From Spirochaetales bacterium UBA6872 (GTDB lineage Bacteria > Spirochaetota > Spirochaetia > Sphaerochaetales > Sphaerochaetaceae): a stretch of DNA of 12,124 bases. Positions 1 through 6,836 of this stretch are shown here, one piece after another. The DNA is taken from assembly GCA_002452215.1 (NCBI GenBank), contig DKCO01000005.1, positions 1-12,124 on the forward strand, in the 5' to 3' direction. The stretch's first letter is position 1. Each line of letters starts with the position of its first letter. A program made the position numbers and the translations under genes. The notes beneath the pieces are model-generated. The model was not told where the DNA came from and ran no database searches. It saw only the letters and a program-made list of their open reading frames with translations.

Positions 1-50
1 GGAAGGCAAATCCAGGACTTCGAATTGTTGCCAAAGAGGCGAAAAAATGA
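1..50 (+). CDS. C-terminal end of a probable HipB-like antitoxin (5' truncated by window)
   Basis: A reading frame open from the window edge ends at TGA 48-50 and encodes the short basic tail KANPGLRIVAKEAKK. The stop overlaps the ATG of the following hipA gene (ATGA), the usual arrangement in hipBA operons. The helix-turn-helix region that would prove the identity lies outside the window. The call therefore rests on the hipA neighbour and the translational coupling. It could be any small DNA-binding partner protein. Confidence 0.5.
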   Translation, partial: KANPGLRIVAKEAKK

Positions 51-1267
51 AAAGTAGAAAAGTTCTTTGTTATAGTGATTTTCATTTTTTATCAGAGCCA
101 ATATTGATTGGGACATTGAATGAGGATTTTGTTGGAGGAAAATCAATTTATTCTTTCGAGTTCTCGCCGTCTTTTTTAATGAAAGGATTTTCTTTTACTA
201 TTTCACCTCAATTGGAGATGATATCAGGGCGACAATTCCCTTCAAATGGAAAACTGTTTGGATTTCTTGGTGATTCTTCCCCTGATAGGTGGGGACGTGC
301 TTTAATCCGAAAGAGATTCCTTCTTGAAAAGAAGGATATAAAAACTATTTCCGAGCTCGATTATTTGCTTGGTTGCGCAGATGAAACCAGAATGGGTGCT
401 TTGAGGTTTTCTTTTTCCGAAAAAGGACTATTCGAATCATTTGACAACTTGCCTGTTCCTCCAATTGCTGGCCTTAGGGAGCTTGAAGCTATGTCAATGG
501 ATTATGAGAGGAATGACATAAATTCCAAGTGGCTGAAGAATTTAGCAATACAAGGATCTTCTCTTGGAGGTGCACGTCCAAAGGCAACTGTCAAAGATGT
601 TGACAATAGATACTTTGTAGCAAAATTCCCATCTATGCATGATCGGTATGATATTGGCGGATTCGAGTATGTTGTTTCGCTTTTGGCTCGAAGGGCTGGC
701 ATTAAGGTTCCTGACAAGGTTAATGTTGATAAGTTTTTTTCCATAGGTAAGCATACTTTTCTTTCTTCTAGATTTGATCGCAGCAGTGATGGAAAAAGGA
801 TCCATACAGCATCAGCTATGACGCTAGCTGGGAAAGAAGATGGGGATGAGGCTTCAGTGCTCGACTTGGTTGATATCATAGAACAATACTCTTCGGATGT
901 AGAGGCTGATTTATGTGAAATGTTTAAGCGTGTTGTATTCTCATTTGCTGTGAATAATACAGACAATCATCTGAGAAATCATTCCTTTGTGCTTTTAAAG
1001 GATGGGTGGAGACTAGCTCCCATGTATGATGTTAATATCAACCCAGATGGACATATCTTTGCACTTTCTCTTGATGGCTATGATTATGATTGGACCAGAG
1101 AGGGTATTATAAACATTGCTGGTTACTTTAGATTGTCTAAAGATGATGCTAAGTCAATTATGGATATGGTTTCAAATGCTGTGCCTTTTTTCCAATATGA
1201 GTCAAAACGCTTAGGACTATCATCATCAGAGATAGGAATGTATGAGAAAATGATAAGAACTATCTGA
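47..1267 (+). CDS. hipA: HipA-family serine/threonine kinase toxin
   Basis: This 406-aa protein has the layout of HipA kinases (E. coli HipA is about 440 aa), which phosphorylate a translation-related substrate and cause growth arrest or persistence. Residues 70-90 (FGFLGDSSPDRWGRALI) match the conserved N-terminal HipA signature. Residues 171-180 (SSLGGARPKA) form the glycine-rich nucleotide loop, and K193 in VAKFP is the likely ATP-contacting lysine. Residues 303-311 (NNTDNHLRN) are the catalytic loop with D306 as the probable base, and MYDVN at 326-330 supplies the metal-binding aspartate D328. All key motifs are present, so it looks active. The ATG at 47 overlaps the stop of the preceding frame, and GAGGCG lies just upstream. 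No promoter is seen, so it is presumably cotranscribed with the upstream antitoxin. It converges on the next gene with a 4-bp gap. The kinase substrate cannot be told from sequence. Confidence 0.92.
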   Translation: MKSRKVLCYSDFHFLSEPILIGTLNEDFVGGKSIYSFEFSPSFLMKGFSFTISPQLEMISGRQFPSNGKLFGFLGDSSPDRWGRALIRKRFLLEKKDIKTISELDYLLGCADETRMGALRFSFSEKGLFESFDNLPVPPIAGLRELEAMSMDYERNDINSKWLKNLAIQGSSLGGARPKATVKDVDNRYFVAKFPSMHDRYDIGGFEYVVSLLARRAGIKVPDKVNVDKFFSIGKHTFLSSRFDRSSDGKRIHTASAMTLAGKEDGDEASVLDLVDIIEQYSSDVEADLCEMFKRVVFSFAVNNTDNHLRNHSFVLLKDGWRLAPMYDVNINPDGHIFALSLDGYDYDWTREGIINIAGYFRLSKDDAKSIMDMVSNAVPFFQYESKRLGLSSSEIGMYEKMIRTI

Positions 1268-1271
1268 GCGA

Positions 1272-1907
1272 TCAATATCCACATTCTTCTCCGACGAGCA
1301 CCACAACTATTCGTCCTTTTTCTCTTTGTTTTGACATTATGAGAAAATTTGAGCAAATTCTTTCATCGCTGTTGCATCCTTGTGTTGATAAGTGTTCAGC
1401 GCAGCATCCCGCCTCTATGCATTCTCCAGCTTTGGCGCATGGTGTCTCTTTGCATAGTCTGATTGCATTTGCTGGTGCAGCTATTTGCTTGACTCTCTTC
1501 ACCGCATCATCTATGCATCGTACAACTTTATTCATCCCAACAACTAGGATTACATTTTTGGGCCCATATAATATTGCAGAGATTCTGTTAGACCGCCCAT
1601 CGACTTGATAGATCTCTCCATGTTCGGTAACAGCATTTGCTGATGCAAGATAATAGTCAGCAAAGTATGCTTTTCTTGGGTCCTTCTCATAGCAAGTCTC
1701 ATTTTTCAAGAAGTCGGTTATGTGACAATCCTCTAAAGTAATAGAACCTCCACTTGCTGTAGTAGAATCTTTGTCAACAATCGTCTTTATCAAGGTGAGT
1801 GCTTCTTTCTTGGTATCTACATATGTTGCCTTGAAGTTATTTTTCTCCAAGTTAGTGATTGTTCTTTTTGCTTTTGCTTTCATTGCTTTTTTCAAATTTG
1901 CATCCAT
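1272..1907 (-). CDS. LUD-domain (LutC/YkgG-like, formerly DUF162) protein with cysteine-rich tail
   Basis: With the start at ATG 1907 the product is 211 aa. It begins MDANLKKAMKAKAKRTI, with the helical TITNLEKNNFKATYV segment typical of LUD proteins. ASGGS at 51-55 and the block from DYYLASANAVTEHGEI (about 85-100) through YGPKNVILVVGMNKVV are strong family signatures. The frame stays open upstream to about 2033, but those 42 codons run over a tRNA promoter and tRNA gene and are not protein-like, so I reject the longer form. The shorter start has only a weak ribosome-binding site. Residues 152-185 contain seven cysteines (152, 157, 163, 168, 169, 178, 185). Such tails occur in stand-alone LUD proteins and may bind a metal or Fe-S cluster. 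The family includes LutC of lactate oxidation, but no lutA or lutB is adjacent, so the substrate is unknown. It is probably a backbone rather than an island gene. Confidence 0.88.
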   Translation of the reverse strand: MDANLKKAMKAKAKRTITNLEKNNFKATYVDTKKEALTLIKTIVDKDSTTASGGSITLEDCHITDFLKNETCYEKDPRKAYFADYYLASANAVTEHGEIYQVDGRSNRISAILYGPKNVILVVGMNKVVRCIDDAVKRVKQIAAPANAIRLCKETPCAKAGECIEAGCCAEHLSTQGCNSDERICSNFLIMSKQREKGRIVVVLVGEECGY

Positions 1908-1953
1908 ATCATCTATTCTAAAGCAATTAAATCGTAGTTTTCCATCAAATCTA

Positions 1954-1982
1954 TTGACATAATCTTCTAAAGACTTTAAATT
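1954..1982 (+). promoter_or_regulatory. Sigma-70-type promoter for tRNA-fMet
   Basis: A perfect -35 TTGACA (1954-1959), a 17-bp spacer and a -10 TAAATT (1977-1982) predict transcription from about 1989. That is nine bases before the mature 5' end of the tRNA, as expected for a tRNA leader. It lies between the divergent LUD start and the tRNA and supports the short LUD start. Confidence 0.75.
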
Positions 1983-1997
1983 ACAACAGATATTCGA

Positions 1998-2070
1998 CGT
2001 AGGGTAGAGCAGTTGGCAGCTCGTCGGGCTCATAACCCGGAGGTCGCAGGTTCGAGTCCTGCCCCTGCTA
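1998..2070 (+). tRNA. Initiator tRNA-fMet (anticodon CAT)
   Basis: A full cloverleaf can be drawn. The acceptor strands are 1998-2004 and 2063-2069, the D stem is GAGC/GCTC, the anticodon loop is CTCATAA with CAT at 2031-2033, and the T arm is GCAGG-TTCGAGT-CCTGC at 2046-2062. Three consecutive G:C pairs next to the anticodon loop (GGG/CCC) and an unpaired first acceptor position (C1 opposite U72) are initiator hallmarks that separate it from elongator tRNA-Met. Pair 3-70 is a U-G wobble. The discriminator is A2070 and the 3' CCA is not encoded, so it must be added enzymatically. It has its own promoter and terminator. Confidence 0.95.
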
Positions 2071-2079
2071 TTTATTGAG

Positions 2080-2106
2080 CTCCTGTATGTTTGCAGGAGT
2101 TTTTTG
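2080..2106 (+). terminator. Rho-independent terminator of the tRNA-fMet gene
   Basis: The stem CTCCTG (2080-2085) pairs with CAGGAG (2094-2099) across an eight-base loop and is followed directly by TTTTTT from 2100. It sits nine bases after the tRNA 3' end. The opposite strand has no T-tract after the stem, so it acts on the plus strand only. Confidence 0.88.
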
Positions 2107-2122
2107 TTGTGTCTTCATTGTC

Positions 2123-3487
2123 TCATTTGTAAAGATCATCTAGAGTCAATTGTACATAATCTGGATTCTTTTTTTCAAATCCAGATGATGCAATGATTCC
2201 CCATTTTGTTATATTCAGCGTCAATGACTTTATTTGCATAATCTCTTTCTCTGCTTTTTTTTCTTCGAACGGATGGTTGTAGAATTTCGCATCATATATT
2301 TCATATCCATCGTTTGTTTTTAATGCGACGTCGAATTCTCCATTCAGCTTTTGCTCCTTGTCATCATACCAGTATGTGCCAATGTTTATGATGTCTGGGC
2401 GTTTTCCTGTCTTTATTTGATGCATGAAGAATTCTCTGCATACAGTTTCAAATCGTTTTGATATGAACTCTCCAATGCTATGCTCTATGAAATTCCTATA
2501 GAAAATAGATGGATTGCTCATCTGAAGCGATGGGTTCTTGTATATGTATGCAAAATAGAATCGTAATAATGGGTCTGATATCTCATAGAAGCATTTAACT
2601 TTGCCTTGCTTGTTTATCGGCTGTATTTTTTCTACAATCTCTAGGTCCATGAGTTTTTTCAACTCTATTGCAAGTACTCCCTTTGCTTCTCGAGCTATAA
2701 CATCCTCAATCTCTTGATATTTTCGCTTTCCATTTCCGATGAGACTCAAAATTGCTATGCCATGAGGAACTCTGCCAGCTTCTTGATTAATCACCGCTTC
2801 TATGTATGCTCTTATGCTTCCAGATATCATTATTATTGTTTCTTCGATATTTTGCCTCAGTGTCTTTTTTTCATCAAGAAGAGAGAGAACATATGGTGAA
2901 CCTCCAAAGATTGAATAGAAAGATATTTGATCATAGTGCGTCAGGGAAGGGAAGAACTTCGAAGCGTTTATATAATCGAATGGTTCTAGTTTGATTATGG
3001 TTGTGAACCTTCCAAAGAGAGGGTTGTCCTGGTTAAGTAATTCTTCCATTATCTTTAAACGAGATCCCATCAAGACTATCTTTATGTTATTTGGAAGATT
3101 GTCTATGGCACTTCGCATATAGGAGTCTATAAGTCCTTTTGGGGCAGATTGTTTAAAGTCTGAGTATTCATCAAGAATTACTACAATTTTTTTGTTCAAT
3201 GCCGATATGAAGCTGAAGAGGCCTGCGATGTTATTAAATGCAGGAAGAGATGGTATATTGAGTGCAATTGCCACAGTGTGTGATAGCTCTGAAATATTTT
3301 GTTCCAAAGTGACCTGATGGAATTCATGGTATATGATGACAATATCGTCAGGAAGGTTTTTCAATGCTTTATTTACAAGTGCAGTTTTCCCAATTCTTCT
3401 TCTTCCATATAGAAGTATTACAGATTTTCTCTCTCCTTCAAATTGCTGTCTTAGAATACGTATCTCATCTTCTCTTCCGATAAACAT
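2123..3487 (-). CDS. ATPase_2 (archaeal-type AAA) protein with C-terminal DUF234/PD-(D/E)XK-like domain
   Basis: This 454-aa protein starts FIGREDEIRIL, the opening of ATPase_2 (PF01637) proteins. Walker A is GRRRIGKT (28-35), Walker B is VILDEY (103-108) and the sensor region is LMGSRLK (139-145). YEISDPLLRFYFAYIY (301-316) is the hallmark of the DUF234 region that follows this ATPase. Near the end, GEFDVAL (383-389) and YEIYDAKF (395-402) supply an E/D...DxK pattern like a PD-(D/E)XK nuclease core. Members are widespread in bacteria and archaea and poorly characterised. They are often treated as accessory or selfish-element ATPases, and a DNA-directed role is inference. ATG 3487 is chosen for GGGAG six bases upstream. 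The gene is monocistronic, with a 20-bp inverted repeat in its leader. It ends beside the tRNA terminator with no terminator of its own. Confidence 0.9.
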   Translation of the reverse strand: MFIGREDEIRILRQQFEGERKSVILLYGRRRIGKTALVNKALKNLPDDIVIIYHEFHQVTLEQNISELSHTVAIALNIPSLPAFNNIAGLFSFISALNKKIVVILDEYSDFKQSAPKGLIDSYMRSAIDNLPNNIKIVLMGSRLKIMEELLNQDNPLFGRFTTIIKLEPFDYINASKFFPSLTHYDQISFYSIFGGSPYVLSLLDEKKTLRQNIEETIIMISGSIRAYIEAVINQEAGRVPHGIAILSLIGNGKRKYQEIEDVIAREAKGVLAIELKKLMDLEIVEKIQPINKQGKVKCFYEISDPLLRFYFAYIYKNPSLQMSNPSIFYRNFIEHSIGEFISKRFETVCREFFMHQIKTGKRPDIINIGTYWYDDKEQKLNGEFDVALKTNDGYEIYDAKFYNHPFEEKKAEKEIMQIKSLTLNITKWGIIASSGFEKKNPDYVQLTLDDLYK

Positions 3488-3503
3488 CGTATGCTCCCAA
3501 ATT

Positions 3504-3523
3504 TACTAGAAAATAATCTAGTA
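3504..3523. promoter_or_regulatory. 20-bp inverted repeat, candidate operator
   Basis: TACTAGA and TCTAGTA are perfect 7-bp arms separated by six A/T bases (AAATAA). The site lies 16 bp upstream of the ATPase_2 start on the minus strand, where a repressor could act or a leader hairpin could form. No T-tract in the right direction makes it a terminator. No convincing -35/-10 pair could be placed around it. Confidence 0.45.
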
Positions 3524-3702
3524 GTTTAATATCTATTAGAACTATAACTAGTTTGTTTTTATAAAGCAAGCATTATAGTGGGAGAATAAAAGTGATTTTT
3601 TGATAGTGTTCATCACATATCTGATATGATGTGACCTCTTTTCATTTGCACTTCCCTTATCAATACTGCCCTTACTATAACAGTACTTTTCCTTTATATA
3701 TG

Positions 3703-4129
3703 TCAGGCAATGCTGCATGTCATCATTCCCCATATGAAGCATGAGAGTTCCCTTGGGGTACATTTGCATTCTTCCAATTTCCTTCCATATTCTTTGTTTT
3801 GCCTTAATGCGCTTTGTTCCCTTATCGGCATATGCGATCACCTCCGGCTCTGGCCGACCAGTCTTCTTGATTCCTGCCCCAGCGTGGCAAAGCAGTTGAA
3901 ATCTCCTTTGCAAACCAAAACCTGTAGGCCCTGCTTCGTACCCGATAATGAATTCTTTTTCCTCGAGGGCGAAGTCCTTCGTCTGCTTCTTCAGATACTT
4001 GCAGATGTTTTCTGTTCCCGAATCCAGCTTTGCCTCCGAGAAGAATGACGATTGCTCAGGGTCGTACATACAGATGCTGTTTGTATCCTTATGGACATCT
4101 ACACCGACATGAATTACACTACTATTCGT
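3703..4129 (-). pseudogene. Degenerate IS110-family transposase (start lost, internal deletion, frameshift)
   Basis: Read from 4129 leftwards, the frame opens N-S-S-VIHVGVDVHKDTNSIC, the first acidic motif of the DEDD transposase domain of IS110 elements. It continues to YEAGPTGFGLQRRF, another IS110 block. Almost at once it joins a stretch ending EVIAYADKGTKRIKAK, which resembles the C-terminal part of the family. The last family block, RELSCFIWGMMTCSIA, is read in another frame and ends at TGA 3703-3705. About 140 codons remain of a usual ~400, so the centre is deleted and there is at least one frameshift. A perfect GGAGG (4136-4140) is followed after six bases by ACG (4127-4129) where an ATG should be, so the start codon appears to have mutated. 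The longer in-frame reading to 3548 is a decay product. The element cannot encode transposase. Confidence 0.8.
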
Positions 4130-4140
4130 AAGTGGCCTCC

Positions 4141-4307
4141 GTTATTGCATGTGCTAAGGCTCCATGCTTTGGTTTTTTTCTAATCCAGTATTACGCCGAA
4201 TTCACGTCTTTGCAATTTCTTCTTGGGAGGTCACTTCATATTGTCTAACTTGCATTGAATCATTTTCTGAATGCTTTCGTGAAGGTCTGAGACATGGAAA
4301 AGTTATG
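4141..4307. other. Non-coding flank of the IS110 remnant
   Basis: No convincing gene is seen here. In intact IS110 elements the region upstream of the transposase start carries the element end and encodes the bridge RNA. This stretch sits in that position, but I cannot define an element boundary or a bridge-RNA fold by eye. The right edge abuts the terminator of the neighbouring operon. Confidence 0.3.
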
Positions 4308-4338
4308 AAAAAAATAAAGGCATCCAATACGAATGCCT
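4308..4338 (-). terminator. Rho-independent terminator of the A-B-C operon
   Basis: On the minus strand the stem AGGCAT/ATGCCT (4333-4338 with 4318-4323) encloses a nine-base loop and is followed by a T-rich run (complement of 4308-4317, nine T in ten). It lies about 50 bp beyond the last stop codon of the operon and separates it from the IS110 remnant. Confidence 0.82.
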
Positions 4339-4390
4339 CTATCTTTAAATATTCATGTTTTTCAAAGAACCAGAATCTGAAACTTAAACA

Positions 4391-5614
4391 TTATCCTTGG
4401 ACTTGTCCTTCATCTTCTTCATCTTTGAAGATGTCAGAAAGTCTTAAATCATCAATATCTATTGATCCGACTTTCGACATCTCGGCATCGCCATAGAGAT
4501 ATAATTGGTCGAGATATTCGATTGTGGATCTTATTCTTGTCCTCAAGAGGTTGCCAGATCTATCTATTACTTTGAATAGATCTTCTTCTTTTGCTTGCGG
4601 ATTCCAATCATAGGCTTTTGCATGTAGTTTTATGATTCCGTCTATTGTTTGCTTCATCTCTTCATCTGTGAGAGGCAAAAGCTCTTCAGCTTTCGATATC
4701 ATATCGAGAACTAGTAGCATTTTTGTTTTATCGTCATCACTATCACTTCCTTTTGCAATGCATTCGTACTCAGCTCGTTCTGTTATTACATCTTCGATGT
4801 ATGATGTGCTGAATACAGCCAAAGAGTATACTGATGTCAATTTTTCATCGCCTGATAGAAGCTGATAGAGATTCAAATACGCTTTTTTCCTTGATTTCCT
4901 AGGCATTCTTCCGATAAGTTCTGCCTCATCGATCAAGATAACCCAACCAGTGCACCCCATCAAGGAAAGAAGCTTTGATGTAAACGCCATATAGTCGAAT
5001 GCATTCTTGTATTTCGAGAATGGCTTTTCCAGCTTCATTTTATCATTGAAGTTCTTTGCATAAATTTGCCTTAAACTTACATTGCTTGCAATATTGCCTT
5101 CGATGTCACCACGCATCATATAGTTGTCATCAATATTGTTATCAAGAGATGCAAGAAATGCTTTGAATACATAGCCAATTCGATCTGTGGATAGACCAGA
5201 TGCAAACGACAGAAGCTGTGCTGTTGATTCGCTTTTGAGCGAGAAATAGTTTGGAACATCAAACATAAATCCCGGTTGTCTATGATTTGGAAGGTATGTA
5301 TTTTCTACTAGCTTTCTGTATAGAGTGAGCATATTGCTTGCAGGTGCTTCCTTGCTAAGCGATATGATAGATACGGCCATGTTGCGCTCTGATGCCATGG
5401 AAAAGACTGTATTCAACAGATGCGTCTTTCCTTCACCGTAGCGGCCGGTTATTATACGCCCGGATGATTCTTTATTGCTTATAGTGTACTCAAGTGAGTC
5501 AGATAAAGATGATATGAGTGCTTTTCTTGATGAAGAGAAACATTTTCCTATCGACCTGGAGCTGATTCCTGATCTCAGGGCTTCAATCATGTGTCGTGAA
5601 TAGAAATCAGACAT
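4391..5614 (-). CDS. BrxC/BrxD-like (DUF2791-type) P-loop ATPase, gene C of the operon
   Basis: The 407-aa protein has Walker A TGRYGEGKTH (56-65), Walker B WVILIDEAEL (224-233) followed by a basic RMPRKSRKK segment, and a sensor-like strand VYSLAVFSTS (262-271). A late block, DRSGNLLRTRIRSTIEYLD (351-369), resembles the 'NPREFLR' helix of this family. The DEAE Walker B with QLL-containing helix after it (AYLNLYQLL) is characteristic of the ATPases of BREX systems. The C-terminus is strongly acidic (KDEEDEG). The ATG at 5614 overlaps the upstream stop by eight bases, with AAGGAGG nine bases before it, so translation is coupled to gene B. The family hydrolyses ATP in DNA-defence complexes. The precise role here is unknown. 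It is the last gene before the operon terminator. Confidence 0.8.
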   Translation of the reverse strand: MSDFYSRHMIEALRSGISSRSIGKCFSSSRKALISSLSDSLEYTISNKESSGRIITGRYGEGKTHLLNTVFSMASERNMAVSIISLSKEAPASNMLTLYRKLVENTYLPNHRQPGFMFDVPNYFSLKSESTAQLLSFASGLSTDRIGYVFKAFLASLDNNIDDNYMMRGDIEGNIASNVSLRQIYAKNFNDKMKLEKPFSKYKNAFDYMAFTSKLLSLMGCTGWVILIDEAELIGRMPRKSRKKAYLNLYQLLSGDEKLTSVYSLAVFSTSYIEDVITERAEYECIAKGSDSDDDKTKMLLVLDMISKAEELLPLTDEEMKQTIDGIIKLHAKAYDWNPQAKEEDLFKVIDRSGNLLRTRIRSTIEYLDQLYLYGDAEMSKVGSIDIDDLRLSDIFKDEEDEGQVQG

Positions 5615-6836
5615 TGCTATCTTCCTCCTTGTCCTCTACAAATAGTGTCGATTGGTTCACAAGAAGAGGGAGTGATATTGTGCCAAACTGTGCTTTCTTG
5701 ACGAGCTCCTCTGCCTCTGATGGGCTTATTGTATGTGCCGACACATCCTTGCTTTTTATATACTTTGCAAGTTTTTCAGACATTTCAATTGCAGCATCTA
5801 CTGTATAGAGTTGGCTATTTGCACTGTCAAGATTCAATAAATCTGTAAACAGATTGAGCCTGTTTGACAAAATCTCGTTCTGGATTCTAAGCCAAAGAGC
5901 CTGGTATGATCTTAACCCTAACGTCTGATTTCCAATTAGCTCCTTGTCGAATGCGAATACATACATCACGAACCTGCTGTTGTCTATATCGTCTATAAGC
6001 TGTCTGATGCTTTCATATGTATCATCTCGTTGCATTCGTGTGTAATGGATTTCTTCCAAAGATGAAGTTGAGAGGAGGGTATCGAGATCATCTATTGTGA
6101 TGAATAGCCCTTTATAGCCAGCAAAGTGCAATATCTCTGATATGGAAGTAAGCATGCTCCTTGCGTTTTGCTTGTTGATCTTATAAGGTGCGAGTCCCAG
6201 TGATCTTATCGCTGTGAGACGTACATCGGAAGATGCGTTGATCCAACACATCAGCACGTTTTTAGAATTCTCATCCAGCTGTATTATTCCTAGTTTTTCT
6301 GCACATAATAGACTGAATACTGTGCCGAAGTTTCCATCTATATAAGGGTTTTTCCTGAAGGCTTTTCGAATCATTGTCCTAATCTCAAGCCTTGCCATAG
6401 CAGCATCCTCTCCGATGTCTACTATATAGTCCATCAAAGTACGGCTACTGCCGATTAACGAAATATCGTATCCAAGATCCTTTATAAAGCTGTTTGCAAT
6501 TCTAGATGCAATATCATCAAGCGAAAGCTTTGAGATCACAGCTTTGTAAAGATTTGTGATATCGTTGAGTTTCAAAGTCTTTGCGCTGAATGATGATACA
6601 AAATACCCCGAATCTTCAGCTTCAGCTCTCAAAAGGGCAAGCAGATGGCTTTTTCCTGAGCCGTTCTTGCCTGTCACAAATTTTATCTTGCTTCCGCCTG
6701 CGCTAATATAGTCATCAAAGTAGGATGTTCTGTAGAAGCTAGACACTTTATCAAGGCCTACTGTAATTGATCTTAGTATTTCTTTGTCCTCAGGAATCTG
6801 CCCTGGAAGAAATGGAAAGACAGCCATATTAATCAA
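5607..6836 (-). CDS. BrxC/BrxD-like (DUF2791-type) P-loop ATPase, gene B of the operon
   Basis: This 409-aa product has Walker A TGKNGSGKSH (55-64) and Walker B LFITIDDLD (244-252). Further on, QLIDDIDNSRFVMYVFAFD (279-297) and LGLRSYQALWLRI (306-318) closely match the conserved 'QLLDEID...LLFAGTPE...SYPALWQR' region of BrxC/BrxD-type ATPases. It is collinear with gene C but diverged in every motif (IDDLD rather than DEAEL), suggesting two different subunits rather than a recent duplication. The start is ambiguous. TTG 6836 overlaps the upstream stop (TTGA) with AAGGA four bases away, while ATG 6827 is nine bases further with poorer spacing. The end overlaps gene C by eight bases. An ATP-driven role on DNA or within a protein complex is inferred from the family. 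Confidence 0.8.
   Translation of the reverse strand: MINMAVFPFLPGQIPEDKEILRSITVGLDKVSSFYRTSYFDDYISAGGSKIKFVTGKNGSGKSHLLALLRAEAEDSGYFVSSFSAKTLKLNDITNLYKAVISKLSLDDIASRIANSFIKDLGYDISLIGSSRTLMDYIVDIGEDAAMARLEIRTMIRKAFRKNPYIDGNFGTVFSLLCAEKLGIIQLDENSKNVLMCWINASSDVRLTAIRSLGLAPYKINKQNARSMLTSISEILHFAGYKGLFITIDDLDTLLSTSSLEEIHYTRMQRDDTYESIRQLIDDIDNSRFVMYVFAFDKELIGNQTLGLRSYQALWLRIQNEILSNRLNLFTDLLNLDSANSQLYTVDAAIEMSEKLAKYIKSKDVSAHTISPSEAEELVKKAQFGTISLPLLVNQSTLFVEDKEEDSNV

Noticed and set aside
502..966. A 154-aa minus-strand frame inside hipA
   Set aside because: It is antisense to conserved HipA motifs, serine- and leucine-rich from reversed codons, and has no independent support.
1908..2033. Upstream extension of the LUD protein by 42 codons
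   Set aside because: It runs through the tRNA promoter and into the anticodon arm of tRNA-fMet, and the homology to LUD proteins begins at the internal ATG 1907.
3548..4069. A 173-aa protein on the minus strand over the IS110 region
   Set aside because: It is the frameshifted read-through of the IS110 remnant. The true family end lies in another frame, and the last ~50 residues match nothing.
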